Positions 55,839-64,000 of a stretch of DNA of 64,000 nucleotides are shown here, in pieces (position 1 is the stretch's first letter; each line of letters opens with the position of its first letter). The stretch comes from Marinomonas primoryensis (GTDB lineage: Bacteria; Pseudomonadota; Gammaproteobacteria; Pseudomonadales; Marinomonadaceae). The stretch is taken from the NCBI RefSeq assembly GCF_013372285.1, contig NZ_CP054301.1:2032001-2096000 (forward strand). The letters run 5' to 3'. Below the pieces are notes generated by a model. It searched no databases. It was not told where the DNA came from and was given only the letters and a program-made list of their open reading frames with translations. The position numbers were made by a program, and so were the translations under genes.

Positions 55839-57611
55839 ATGCGCAGCCATTATTGCGGCGAGTTAAATGCTTCAAACATTTCACAAGAAATTACCTTATG
55901 CGGTTGGGTTCATCGTCGTCGTGACCACGGTGGCGTAATTTTCCTAGACATCCGAGATCGTGAAGGTATCACTCAGGTTGTATTTGATCCAGATCGTGCT
56001 GAAAGCTTTGCTATTGCAGACAGTGTGCGTAACGAATTTGTCGTTAAAATGAAAGGCCTTGTTCGCGCTCGCCCTGAAGGCACAACCAATGCAAACATGC
56101 GCACTGGTGAGATTGAAGTGCTTGGTACTGACCTTGAGATTTTGAATGCCGCACAAACACCACCTTTTCAACTTGATGAACACCAGTCAGTTGGAGAAGA
56201 TGTTCGTTTAAAGCATCGTTTTATCGATTTACGCCGTCCAGAAGTCCAAGCTAAAATGCGCTTCCGTTCAAAGGTAACGTCTGTATTACGTCGTTACCTA
56301 GATGATAATGGCTTTTTAGATATCGAAACGCCTATTTTGACGCGTGCAACGCCAGAAGGCGCTCGTGATTATTTGGTACCGAGCCGTACTCAACAAGGCA
56401 GTTTCTTTGCCTTACCTCAATCACCTCAGTTGTTCAAACAGTTGTTGATGGTTTCCGGGTTTGATCGTTACTATCAAATTGCTAAATGTTTCCGTGATGA
56501 AGATTTGCGTGCAGATCGTCAACCAGAATTCACGCAAGTGGATATCGAAACGTCTTTCATGTCTGAAGAACAAATCATGGGTATGACAGAAGACATGATT
56601 GTTGGTTTGTTTAAGGAGTTGATGGATGTTAATTTGGGTACTTTCCCTCGCATGCCTTATTCTGAAGCAATGGAGACCTACGGCAGCGATAAGCCTGATT
56701 TGCGTATTCCATTGACAATTGTGACTGTGTCCGACTTGATGGCCGATGTAGACTTTAAAGTTTTTTCTGGCCCAGCCACAGACCCTAAGGGTCGTGTAGC
56801 GGCGCTTAAAGTACCCGGTGGTAATGCATTAACTCGCAAACAAATTGATGAATACACTAAGTTTGTCGGCATCTACGGTGCTAAAGGCTTGGCTTATATC
56901 AAAGTAAACGACAAGTCCAACCTAGAAGAGGGTTTGCAATCACCGATTGTGAAATTTTTGCCGGTTGCAGTTCGTGAAGAATTGCTTACTCGCCTTGATG
57001 CTCAAGACGGCGATTTGATTTTCTTCGGCTCCGATTCTGAAAAAGTGGTTAATGAAGCTCTTGGTGCGCTACGTTGCAAACTTGGTGAAGATATGAATCT
57101 TTACACATGTAAATGGGCACCTCTTTGGGTTGTCGATTTCCCTATGTTTGAAGAAACATCTGACGGCGGCATTACAGCCATTCACCACCCATTTACCGCG
57201 CCTTCTTGTTCATCAGAAGACCTTAAAGCAAATCCTTTGAGTGCTCTTTCTCAGGCATATGACATGGTGTTGAATGGTACTGAGTTAGGTGGCGGTTCGA
57301 TCCGTATTCACCAGTCGTCAATGCAAGAAACCGTATTTGAATTATTGAATATCAGCAAAGAAGAGCAGCAAGAAAAATTTGGTTTCTTATTGGATGCATT
57401 GAAGTTTGGTGCGCCACCACATGGCGGTTTAGCATTCGGCCTTGATCGTCTGGTTATGTTGATGACAGGCTCTAGCTCTATCCGTGACGTAATTGCTTTT
57501 CCGAAAACGCAAAGCGCAACGTGCTTGTTAACTCAAGCGCCAGGTGAGGTGAGCGAAAAACAACTTAAAGAATTAAACATTCGTGTTAGAAAACCAGTAG
57601 TTGAATCATAA
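55839..57611 (+). CDS. aspS: Aspartate-tRNA ligase AspRS
   Basis: Class II aminoacyl-tRNA synthetase. The protein from ATG 55839 is 590 aa, identical in length to E. coli AspRS, and has AGGAAAG before the start; the open frame extends to 55770, but those 23 codons are not family-like. The N-terminal OB-fold anticodon-binding domain contains [12 protein letters not shown], motif 2 is [21 protein letters not shown], a bacterial GAD insertion lies around 280-420, and motif 3 is [20 protein letters not shown] at 55705-55710 is a possible -10, without a clear -35. Confidence 0.97.
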   Translation: MRSHYCGELNASNISQEITLCGWVHRRRDHGGVIFLDIRDREGITQVVFDPDRAESFAIADSVRNEFVVKMKGLVRARPEGTTNANMRTGEIEVLGTDLEILNAAQTPPFQLDEHQSVGEDVRLKHRFIDLRRPEVQAKMRFRSKVTSVLRRYLDDNGFLDIETPILTRATPEGARDYLVPSRTQQGSFFALPQSPQLFKQLLMVSGFDRYYQIAKCFRDEDLRADRQPEFTQVDIETSFMSEEQIMGMTEDMIVGLFKELMDVNLGTFPRMPYSEAMETYGSDKPDLRIPLTIVTVSDLMADVDFKVFSGPATDPKGRVAALKVPGGNALTRKQIDEYTKFVGIYGAKGLAYIKVNDKSNLEEGLQSPIVKFLPVAVREELLTRLDAQDGDLIFFGSDSEKVVNEALGALRCKLGEDMNLYTCKWAPLWVVDFPMFEETSDGGITAIHHPFTAPSCSSEDLKANPLSALSQAYDMVLNGTELGGGSIRIHQSSMQETVFELLNISKEEQQEKFGFLLDALKFGAPPHGGLAFGLDRLVMLMTGSSSIRDVIAFPKTQSATCLLTQAPGEVSEKQLKELNIRVRKPVVES

Positions 57612-57673
57612 GAAGCAGTGTTTAAACTTATTTTAAAACAGTAAGTTATGTTACAAAATTGAAAGAAAATCGT

Positions 57674-57703
57674 AAAAGGCCGCTTATTAGCGGCCTTTTT
57701 TAT
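57674..57703 (+). terminator. Intrinsic terminator after aspS
   Basis: AAAAGGCCGCT pairs with AGCGGCCTTTTT around a 4-base loop with a following T-run. Confidence 0.88.
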
Positions 57704-57772
57704 AGATTACCATTGCATACTTGTTAAAGGGCTGTTGAAATATACAGTAATTATAAAGGGCACAGAAGAATC

Positions 57773-58330
57773 ATGGTTACGACCAGAATTTTAGCGATTG
57801 ACCCAGGCTCTCGAATTACGGGTTTTGGGATTATTGATGTATCAAATGGCAAGTCCATTTATGTCAACAGTGGCTGCATTCGATTACCAGATGAGGCGCT
57901 GTCCGTCAGGCTTAAACATATCTTCAATAACGTTTCCGCTTTACTTAATGAATATGAGCCAAATGAGTTTGCTATCGAGGAAGTATTTTTAGCCAAAAAT
58001 GCGAATTCTGCTTTAAAGCTTGGTCAAGCAAGAGGCGCGGCTATTGTAGCGGCTTCTCTTCAAGAACTTTTTGTCCATGAATACGCGGCCAGACGAGTCA
58101 AACAATCTGTTGTTGGGAATGGTAACGCAGATAAAACACAAGTTCAGACAATGGTACAATTGTTATTAAATTTATCCGCTAAACCTCAAGCAGATGCGGC
58201 AGATGCTTTAGCGATTGCTTTGTGTCATGCTAATACTCGAACCTCCGGCGGGCTAGAATATGGTGTCGGTAAGCGAGCAGGGCGCTCATCTAAGCGCTGG
58301 ACAGAACAAGATGTAAGGAAAGCGTTGTGA
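57773..58330 (+). CDS. ruvC: Crossover junction endodeoxyribonuclease RuvC
   Basis: Resolves Holliday junctions. The 185-aa RNase H-fold protein shows its acidic residues: Asp10 in [10 protein letters not shown], Glu69 in FAIEEVF, and the Asp pair in [14 protein letters not shown]. It heads ruvC-ruvA-ruvB, with the ruvC stop overlapping the GTG of ruvA by 4 bp. yebC, often found between aspS and ruvC, is absent; a 161-bp gap with a terminator is found there. Confidence 0.97.
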   Translation: MVTTRILAIDPGSRITGFGIIDVSNGKSIYVNSGCIRLPDEALSVRLKHIFNNVSALLNEYEPNEFAIEEVFLAKNANSALKLGQARGAAIVAASLQELFVHEYAARRVKQSVVGNGNADKTQVQTMVQLLLNLSAKPQADAADALAIALCHANTRTSGGLEYGVGKRAGRSSKRWTEQDVRKAL

Positions 58331-58929
58331 TCGGACGAATTGTCGGCACCTTGGTAGAAAAAACACCACCTGAACTATTGGTTGATGTGGCTGGTATAGG
58401 GTATGAAATTAGCGCATCGATGACGACTATTTATGATTTGCCTCAAGTTGGCGGTCAGGTAACACTTTTTACCCATTTTTTAGTAAAAGAAGATTCCCAT
58501 ACTCTTTATGGTTTCATTGATAAAAATGAACGCGCTTTATTTCGTGTTTTAATTAAGGTGAACGGTATTGGACCTAAAATGGCATTGGCTATTTTATCCA
58601 GTATGTCTTCCGAAGAACTTATTACTAATGTCCAAGAATCAGACGTAGACGCGCTTACACGGATTCCAGGGGTCGGTAAGAAGACTGCTGAGCGTCTTAT
58701 TATTGAATTGCGAGATAAGCTTGGGCAAGCTGCAAAAAATGATTTGTTTTCTACGCCAACTGTATTGCGTCAAATACAAGCAGACCCTAGGCAAGAGGCT
58801 GAAGCCGCCCTCATATCTCTTGGTTACAAACCGCAAGAAGCCGCCAAGGCGATTGCTGGCATACCAATGGATTCAGCCAATAGTGAAGACATCATTAAGG
58901 CCGCTTTGAAAGGAATGCTAAGGAAATAA
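58327..58929 (+). CDS. ruvA: Holliday junction branch-migration protein RuvA
   Basis: Tetrameric protein that grips the four-way junction for RuvB. At 200 aa it shows domain I starting [23 protein letters not shown] (beta-barrel), the helix-hairpin-helix pair [16 protein letters not shown] and [16 protein letters not shown], and a C-terminal RuvB-contacting domain ([16 protein letters not shown]). The GTG start overlaps the ruvC stop, and ruvB follows after 3 bp. Confidence 0.97.
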   Translation: MIGRIVGTLVEKTPPELLVDVAGIGYEISASMTTIYDLPQVGGQVTLFTHFLVKEDSHTLYGFIDKNERALFRVLIKVNGIGPKMALAILSSMSSEELITNVQESDVDALTRIPGVGKKTAERLIIELRDKLGQAAKNDLFSTPTVLRQIQADPRQEAEAALISLGYKPQEAAKAIAGIPMDSANSEDIIKAALKGMLRK

Positions 58930-58932
58930 AGC

Positions 58933-59946
58933 ATGATTGAACAGGATCGTATTATTTCTGCTGAACTTAAAGGTAATGATCGGCAAGTGGATCGAGCAAT
59001 ACGGCCACAGGCACTGGCTGAATACATAGGCCAACCCGTTGTTAGAGAGCAGATGGAAATTTTCATTGAGGCGGCTAGACAGCGAAATGAGCCATTGGAT
59101 CATACTTTAATCTTCGGCCCTCCAGGATTGGGTAAGACAACACTTGCTCATATCATAGGCAACGAAATGGGTGCGGATGTGAAAACAACCTCAGGCCCTG
59201 TATTGGAAAGGGCTGGCGACCTTGCGGCTCTACTAACAAATCTAAATGAAGGCGATATCCTTTTTATCGATGAGATACACAGATTAAGCCCAGCTATTGA
59301 AGAGGTGCTTTATCCCGCAATGGAAGATTACCAACTCGACATTATGATTGGTGAAGGCCCGGCAGCGAGATCGATAAAAATTGAACTACCGCCATTTACA
59401 CTTGTCGGAGCAACCACGCGAGCGGGATTATTAACCTCGCCACTGCGTGATCGTTTTGGCATTGTTCAGCGATTAGAATTCTATGACGTTGCATCATTGA
59501 CTACTATTGTGGCTCGCTCTGCAGGGAAAATGGGCATGGTACTTGATAACCCAGGTTGTTTTGAAGTCGCAAGAAGATCGCGAGGAACACCCAGAATAGC
59601 GAATAGGTTGCTTCGACGCGTGAGAGACGTAGCTCAAGTACGAGGTGAGGCGCTTGTAGGACAAGCCGTTGCTCGAAGTGCATTGGATATGTTAAGTGTA
59701 GATAGTCAAGGATTTGATCATTTAGATAGACGTATGTTATTGACTATGATAGAAAAGTTCGACGGAAGACCGGTTGGACTGGATAGCGTTTCTGCTGCGC
59801 TAGGTGAAGACAAAGATACGATCGAAGATGTCATTGAGCCATTTTTGATTCAGCAGGGTTTTATAATCAGGACACCAAGAGGTCGTCAGGTTACAAAACG
59901 TGCATATGAACATTTTAATTATCAACTACCTTCAGATTTTAAATAG
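58933..59946 (+). CDS. ruvB: Holliday junction DNA helicase RuvB
   Basis: AAA+ motor that drives branch migration. The 337-aa protein has the N-terminal [13 protein letters not shown], Walker [14 protein letters not shown] (about 55-68), Walker [11 protein letters not shown], sensor 1 GATTRAGLL and the arginine-finger region [12 protein letters not shown]. The winged-helix C-terminus ends [20 protein letters not shown] precedes the ATG. tolQ follows after 9 bp, without the ybgC gene that usually lies between. Confidence 0.97.
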   Translation: MIEQDRIISAELKGNDRQVDRAIRPQALAEYIGQPVVREQMEIFIEAARQRNEPLDHTLIFGPPGLGKTTLAHIIGNEMGADVKTTSGPVLERAGDLAALLTNLNEGDILFIDEIHRLSPAIEEVLYPAMEDYQLDIMIGEGPAARSIKIELPPFTLVGATTRAGLLTSPLRDRFGIVQRLEFYDVASLTTIVARSAGKMGMVLDNPGCFEVARRSRGTPRIANRLLRRVRDVAQVRGEALVGQAVARSALDMLSVDSQGFDHLDRRMLLTMIEKFDGRPVGLDSVSAALGEDKDTIEDVIEPFLIQQGFIIRTPRGRQVTKRAYEHFNYQLPSDFK

Positions 59947-59955
59947 AGGTTACTA

Positions 59956-60636
59956 ATGTCAATTTGGGGTCTTATCGCCAGTGCTAGTTTTGTTGTTCAA
60001 CTTGTTATGTTGATATTACTAGCTGCTTCCATTTTTTCATGGATTGCAATATTTCAGAGAATTCGAGTTTTAAAAGAAGCGAAAAAAGTTCGTGCTGCAT
60101 TTGAGGAGAGCTTTTGGTCCGGTATCGATCTTAGTCAGCTGTATCGTAAGCTGACGCAAGAAGGTCGAAAAGTTGAAGGTATGGAGAATATTTTCACCTC
60201 GGGAATCAAAGAGTTCACTCGATTGAGACAGAGTCAAAATGTCGATCCTGATGCCATTATGGATGGAGTACAGAGAGCAATGCGAGTAGCACTGTACCGA
60301 GAAGAGGAAAAACTGGACCAACATCTTCCGTTCTTAGCGACTGTCGGTTCAACGAGCCCTTATATAGGTTTGTTTGGTACCGTTTGGGGAATCATGCATT
60401 CATTTATTGGGCTAGCCGAAGTGCAGCAAGCAACACTAGCTGCCGTTGCACCTGGTATTGCCGAAGCGCTTATAGCGACAGCGATAGGGCTAGCAGCCGC
60501 CATTCCCGCGGTTATAGCGTACAACCGTTTTTCTTCGACCGCTGAATCTCTGGGTTCAAGCTATGAAAACTTCGCTGATGAATTCACTAGTATCTTACAC
60601 CGCAAGGTACATGTCAGAGAGGGAGGCGCTGTATAG
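59956..60636 (+). CDS. tolQ: Tol-Pal system proton channel subunit TolQ
   Basis: Inner-membrane subunit that, with TolR, forms the proton-driven motor of the Tol-Pal system needed for outer-membrane constriction. The 226-aa protein has three membrane segments (about 15-35, 130-155, 165-190) with GLFGTVWGIMHSF and the polar IATAIGLAAAIPAVIAYNRF. AGAGG lies before the ATG. Its final base is shared with the GTG of tolR, so the two are coupled. It is distinct from the ExbB-like gene at 15.7 kb. Confidence 0.96.
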   Translation: MSIWGLIASASFVVQLVMLILLAASIFSWIAIFQRIRVLKEAKKVRAAFEESFWSGIDLSQLYRKLTQEGRKVEGMENIFTSGIKEFTRLRQSQNVDPDAIMDGVQRAMRVALYREEEKLDQHLPFLATVGSTSPYIGLFGTVWGIMHSFIGLAEVQQATLAAVAPGIAEALIATAIGLAAAIPAVIAYNRFSSTAESLGSSYENFADEFTSILHRKVHVREGGAV

Positions 60637-61064
60637 TGGCTCGCCCGAGAAGAAGAAATAAACGTCGCCCGATGGCTGAAATAAATGTCGTCCCTTACAT
60701 TGACGTAATGCTGGTGTTGCTGGTTATTTTTATGATAACTGCCCCTATGCTTACTCAAGGTGTTGACGTGGAGCTCCCTAATGCCAGCGCGTCTCCAATA
60801 CAAGACAGTGAAAACGACGTAATGATTGCCTCGGTAGATTCAAGAGGTAAGTTCTATTTGGATGTCGGCGGCAAGCAGGAATCAATAGCATTAGCGCAAC
60901 TACAAGATAGAGTCAGAAAGGTATTGAGCCAAAATCCGAAGACGTCTGTATTGGTCAGAGGTGATAGAAATGTGCCTTATGGCGATGTCATTGGATTGAT
61001 GGTTGCTTTACAAGGCGCAGGGGTTCCTAACGTAGGGCTAGTGACAGAACCGGATAAAAATTAA
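60636..61064 (+). CDS. tolR: Tol-Pal system protein TolR
   Basis: A 142-aa partner of TolQ with one membrane segment (about 20-40). The proton-binding Asp lies in EINVVPYIDVMLVLLVIF, and a periplasmic domain follows. It starts with GTG at the last base of tolQ, and its last base is the first of tolA. This tight packing is typical of the operon. Confidence 0.96.
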   Translation: MARPRRRNKRRPMAEINVVPYIDVMLVLLVIFMITAPMLTQGVDVELPNASASPIQDSENDVMIASVDSRGKFYLDVGGKQESIALAQLQDRVRKVLSQNPKTSVLVRGDRNVPYGDVIGLMVALQGAGVPNVGLVTEPDKN

Positions 61065-62005
61065 TGAAGTGGTTGCGCAGTGAAAATTACAGCATTCCAA
61101 TCTTGCTAGCAGTGGGTTTGCACCTTAGTATCATTGTCGCTGGCGTGGTTGTTATTGATTTTAGTGATAATGCCCCTCAGCAACCTAAAAGGCCACACAT
61201 TGTCAATGCAACGGTTATTGATATCTCTCAAACAATAATTGGTAAGCAAGAATCTGAAGAAAAGGCTGCTAAACAACAACAGGCGGCTTTATCTGAAAAA
61301 AATAGAAAAGAAGCTGAACAAAATCAAAAGAAAGAAACAGAACGCAAAGCCTTAGAAGACAAGCAAAAAAAAGTCGCTCAAGCTAAGCAGATAAAAGAAA
61401 AAGCAGCCGAAGCACTGCAGAAATCCAACGAAAAAAAACGTGATGCGGAGCAAAAGCGCATTACACAAGAAACTGAGAAAAAACGATTGGAGCAAGTGGC
61501 AGACAAAAAGCGTTTAGCAAAAGAGGCCGAGGTAAAAGAGCAACTGAGTAAAGAGCTGATCCGTAAAGCGGAAGCTGAGCGTGTCGCGATAGAAGAACGC
61601 AAACGTCAGGAAGAAGCAGCAAGATTAGCGGAACAGAAAAAAGCGGAAGAAGAGGCTGCACAAGCGGCGGCTGAAGAAGCGAAAAAACGTGCTGCCGAAG
61701 AAGCTCAAATGGTGCAGTCTATTAGTAGTTTGATTAATAATAGAGTGACATCAGCATGGATTCGTCCACCCAATGCACGCAATAATATGATCGCACAGTT
61801 ACGTATTTATTTCTTACCGAACGGTGAGGTTATGAATGCTCAAGTTACTAAAAGTAGTGGTGATGCTTTGTTTGATCAAAGGGCTGTTGATGCAGTCTAT
61901 AAGGTAAGACGAATTGAAGAGTTGGCAACAGTTGACTCTTATATATTTGAAAGAAATTTTCGTCAGATAGATTTAATTTTTAACCCGCAAGATTTGAGAA
62001 ATTAA
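61064..62005 (+). CDS. tolA: Cell envelope integrity protein TolA
   Basis: Links the TolQR motor to Pal and TolB across the periplasm. The 313-aa protein has an N-terminal membrane anchor (about 12-32), a long charged helical stalk rich in Lys, Glu, Ala and Gln (about 60-220), and a globular C-terminal domain with the TonB-like signature of a proline, glycine-poor sheet ([19 protein letters not shown] then [17 protein letters not shown]). The C-terminal domain is the part that binds TolB and Pal. Confidence 0.95.
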   Translation: MKWLRSENYSIPILLAVGLHLSIIVAGVVVIDFSDNAPQQPKRPHIVNATVIDISQTIIGKQESEEKAAKQQQAALSEKNRKEAEQNQKKETERKALEDKQKKVAQAKQIKEKAAEALQKSNEKKRDAEQKRITQETEKKRLEQVADKKRLAKEAEVKEQLSKELIRKAEAERVAIEERKRQEEAARLAEQKKAEEEAAQAAAEEAKKRAAEEAQMVQSISSLINNRVTSAWIRPPNARNNMIAQLRIYFLPNGEVMNAQVTKSSGDALFDQRAVDAVYKVRRIEELATVDSYIFERNFRQIDLIFNPQDLRN

Positions 62006-63303
62006 TGATGTTTAAAAAATGGTTGAGTGTTATTTTCACTTGCTTGATATTTTTAAGTTCAGCTAAAGCTCAATTAGTCATTGAAATAACGAGTGGCGCT
62101 GACCAGTTGCTTCCTATTGCCGTGGTACCTTTTGGGTATGAGGGCTTTGAAGCGCTACCTGAAGATATAGCACAAATTGTAGAAAGTGATTTGGCGAGAA
62201 GTGGCTTGTTTCAGCCGGTACCGCGGTCTAATATGTTAAGCATGCCATCAAAAGAAGCGGATGTTTTTTATAGAGATTGGCGCCTTTTAAAAAGCGATTA
62301 TGTTGTCATCGGCAGTGTTAAAAAGTTGCCCAATAATCAATATCGCATTGGCTTTGAGTTGTTAAATGTTTTAAGTCAAAAACCCGTTCAAAAACACAGC
62401 TCTATTGATGTTAGTTCAAGAAATTTTAGGGATGCCGCTCACTACATTAGCGACAAAGTTTACGAGCTGTTGACAGGAACAAGAGGAGCATTCAGCACAA
62501 GAATATTATATGTTACTGCTGAAGGCGATAAAAAAGCCCCTTTGTTTAAATTGCAAGTTGCTGATGCTGACGGACATAGACCTCAGGTCGTGGTGGAATC
62601 TAAAGAGCCTATTTTATCTCCATCATGGAGTGGAGACGGACGAAATATCGCGTACGTAATGTTTAGAAACCGTCGCCCGAATATTTTCATTCAAGAACTA
62701 GCAACCGGCAAGCGTCAGCAGATTGCGCAATTCAGAGGGTTGAATGGTGCACCAGCATGGTCGCCAGATGGTACAAAATTAGCATTGGTGTTGTCTAAAG
62801 ATAATAACCCAGAAATTTATACTTTAAACATTGCGACTCAAAAACTTGAGCGCATGACAAATCATTATGCTATTGATACCGAACCAAGCTGGGAGCCAGA
62901 TGGTAAGGGAATTGTATTCACATCTGATCGTGGCGGAAATCCGCAAATATATCGGTTGGATGTAAGCAGTAAGCGTGTTGAGAGGGTTACTTTTGAAGGT
63001 GATCTAAATACCAGAGCAAGAATGACGCCTGATGGCCGATATCTTGTGACGGTTCAAAAGAACGATGGCAATTATCATGTTGCGTTACAGGATATGAAAA
63101 CAGGCAGAGTTCAAGTTCTCACAGAGACTTACTTAGACGAATCGCCAAGCATTGCGCCAAATGGTAGCATGGTGATGTATGCCACAACCTATCAAGGAAA
63201 GGGTATCTTAGCGGTAGTATCCGTTGATGGGCTTGTAAAATATAGGTTACCATCGGCAGAGGGTGATGTACGTGAACCATCTTGGTCCCCGTATTTCAAA
63301 TAA
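62005..63303 (+). CDS. tolB: Tol-Pal system periplasmic protein TolB
   Basis: Periplasmic beta-propeller protein that binds Pal and TolA. The 432-aa protein has a Sec signal peptide (about 1-22, ending AKA), an N-terminal alpha/beta domain (about 25-165) and six propeller blades recognisable from repeats such as [26 protein letters not shown] and [18 protein letters not shown]. The first base is the last base of tolA; a second ATG follows directly and could be the start. Confidence 0.96.
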   Translation: MMFKKWLSVIFTCLIFLSSAKAQLVIEITSGADQLLPIAVVPFGYEGFEALPEDIAQIVESDLARSGLFQPVPRSNMLSMPSKEADVFYRDWRLLKSDYVVIGSVKKLPNNQYRIGFELLNVLSQKPVQKHSSIDVSSRNFRDAAHYISDKVYELLTGTRGAFSTRILYVTAEGDKKAPLFKLQVADADGHRPQVVVESKEPILSPSWSGDGRNIAYVMFRNRRPNIFIQELATGKRQQIAQFRGLNGAPAWSPDGTKLALVLSKDNNPEIYTLNIATQKLERMTNHYAIDTEPSWEPDGKGIVFTSDRGGNPQIYRLDVSSKRVERVTFEGDLNTRARMTPDGRYLVTVQKNDGNYHVALQDMKTGRVQVLTETYLDESPSIAPNGSMVMYATTYQGKGILAVVSVDGLVKYRLPSAEGDVREPSWSPYFK

Positions 63304-63323
63304 AAGACATTGAGGAGTGAATA

Positions 63324-63893
63324 ATGAGTGTAAATAAACTAGGTAAGATTGCTGTAATTGGATTGTCTGCAGCTTGGATTGTAGGTTGTAGTACAACAGC
63401 GACGGATACTGATTCTTCAACTGTTGCTGAAGATGCTAATTCAACAGAGCAAGCAACTGAAGATTCTGATCAAGCATTTGGTGCTGGTGAAGAAGGTGCT
63501 TTAACAAGCGTTATTGTAGATGACGCAGCAGCAACTGAAAAAGCTAGCATGGACTCTTTAGCAGGCGTGCAAACTGTATTTTACTTTGATTTTGATAAAT
63601 CAATTGTACGTCCAGAGTCTCGTGAAGCTCTAGCGAAACATGCTGAGCATCTTGTATCGAATCCTGATGCGCGTATCGTATTAGAAGGTCATGCTGATGA
63701 ACGTGGTACTCGTGAATACAACATGGCTCTTGGTGAGCGTCGAGCTAAGGCAATCAGCCGTTATTTGACTATCCAAGGCGTAGCCGCATCTCAAATTGAA
63801 ACAGTAAGCTTTGGTGAAGAAGTTCCTGTAGCCTTTGGTCATGATAGCAACGCTTGGCAGTTAAACCGTCGAGTAGAAGTTCGTTACGAATAA
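63324..63893 (+). CDS. pal: Peptidoglycan-associated lipoprotein Pal
   Basis: Outer-membrane lipoprotein that anchors to peptidoglycan through its OmpA-like domain. The 189-aa protein has a lipoprotein signal ending VGCS (Cys22), an acidic, Ser/Thr-rich linker (about 25-75) and the OmpA domain with YFDFDKSIVRPES and the peptidoglycan-binding EGHADERGTREYN then LGERRAKA. GAGGAG precedes the ATG. Its stop overlaps the cpoB start by one base. Confidence 0.97.
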   Translation: MSVNKLGKIAVIGLSAAWIVGCSTTATDTDSSTVAEDANSTEQATEDSDQAFGAGEEGALTSVIVDDAAATEKASMDSLAGVQTVFYFDFDKSIVRPESREALAKHAEHLVSNPDARIVLEGHADERGTREYNMALGERRAKAISRYLTIQGVAASQIETVSFGEEVPVAFGHDSNAWQLNRRVEVRYE

Positions 63894-64000
63894 TGATCTA
63901 TAAAGACGTGAAAATTCGCTCTTTTGCAATGGCGCTGTGTTTTACAGCGCCATTTGCATTAGCCGAGATTCAGCAAGTAAGCAGCGGCCTTTCACCAAAT
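63893..64000 (+). CDS. cpoB: CpoB (YbgF) N-terminus, cut by window end
   Basis: The first 36 codons of the gene that follows pal in the Tol-Pal operon. The frame opens with ATG sharing a base with the pal stop and encodes MIYKDVKIRSFAMALCFTA then PFALA, a clear Sec signal peptide. It continues EIQQVSSG to the window end. CpoB coordinates peptidoglycan synthesis and outer-membrane constriction; the identity rests on position and signal peptide only. The frame stays open to the window end and no frameshift is seen. Confidence 0.78.
   Translation, partial: MIYKDVKIRSFAMALCFTAPFALAEIQQVSSGLSPN
63928..63954 (+). promoter_or_regulatory. Perfect hairpin inside the cpoB signal-peptide codons
   Basis: AATGGCGCTGT (63928-63938) pairs exactly with ACAGCGCCATT (63944-63954) around GTTTT. 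It lies about 35 bases after the cpoB start, after the pal stop, and could limit read-through from pal or tune cpoB translation. Confidence 0.6.

Overview
This is chromosomal DNA of a moderately AT-rich marine gammaproteobacterium. The gene content and order (dapA-bamC-purC, comEC-exbBD-lpxK, ruvCAB-tolQRAB-pal, choline-sulfate genes, a FabH-like KAS III, YdiJ, MetH next to a corrinoid adenosyltransferase) fit the Oceanospirillales, and most resemble Marinomonas. That genus call is inferred from gene content only. No rRNA, tRNA, CRISPR array, prophage, insertion sequence or replication origin was seen. The window is almost wholly coding, and only one gap (42881-43186) exceeds 300 bp.

Layout. 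1-1166: tail of an ABC-2 permease, then queF (queuosine). 1242-4777: choline-sulfate module, with choline-binding protein ChoX and choline-sulfatase BetC on the minus strand and a divergent LysR regulator. 4770-8184: AEC-type carrier with its LysR regulator, an aldo/keto reductase and peroxiredoxin Bcp. 8395-13708: dapA-bamC, purC, a Lol permease with LolD, and a DUF2062 protein. 13753-20352: a tight envelope operon with overlapping starts and stops: comEC, exbB, exbD, lpxK, a Trm112-like gene, a low-molecular-weight phosphatase, murB and murI. 20349-35496: patatin, FabH-like KAS III, phosphoglucomutase, a spermidine-synthase-like protein, YdiJ, a PLP enzyme, NAD kinase, a GlpG-type rhomboid, DUF1315, DUF2797 and PepN. 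35673-44773: an unusual coiled-coil lipoprotein followed by a perfect 9-bp tandem repeat, then metH-cobO, RidA, a solitary cyclic-nucleotide-binding-fold protein and an ABC-F ATPase. 44844-55645: MOSC protein, ornithine-type decarboxylase, a YeeE/YedE pair, a hypothetical protein with TerB, Fe-SOD, a coiled-coil membrane protein, cysDN, a MarR/siderophore-interacting-protein operon and a Gre-like factor. 55839-64000: aspS, ruvCAB, tolQRAB-pal and the start of cpoB, cut by the window end.

Several blocks work together: sulfate-ester and sulfur use (betC/choX, cysDN, YeeE/YedE), cobalamin-dependent methionine synthesis (metH/cobO), cell-wall and outer-membrane building (bamC, lol, lpxK, murB, murI, tol-pal), and recombination (ruvCAB).

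The most notable non-standard signals are: (1) seven exact copies of a 9-bp unit directly after the stop codon of a lipoprotein gene; (2) a CysN with a C-terminal extension that looks like a decayed APS-kinase domain without a P-loop; (3) a long two-tier hairpin abutting the ribosome-binding site of pgm; (4) a perfect 11-bp hairpin inside the signal-peptide codons of cpoB; (5) a promoter whose -10 box lies inside a palindrome upstream of the YeeE/YedE pair; (6) a ComEC without a recognisable metallo-beta-lactamase domain. No wholly new multi-gene system was recognised.
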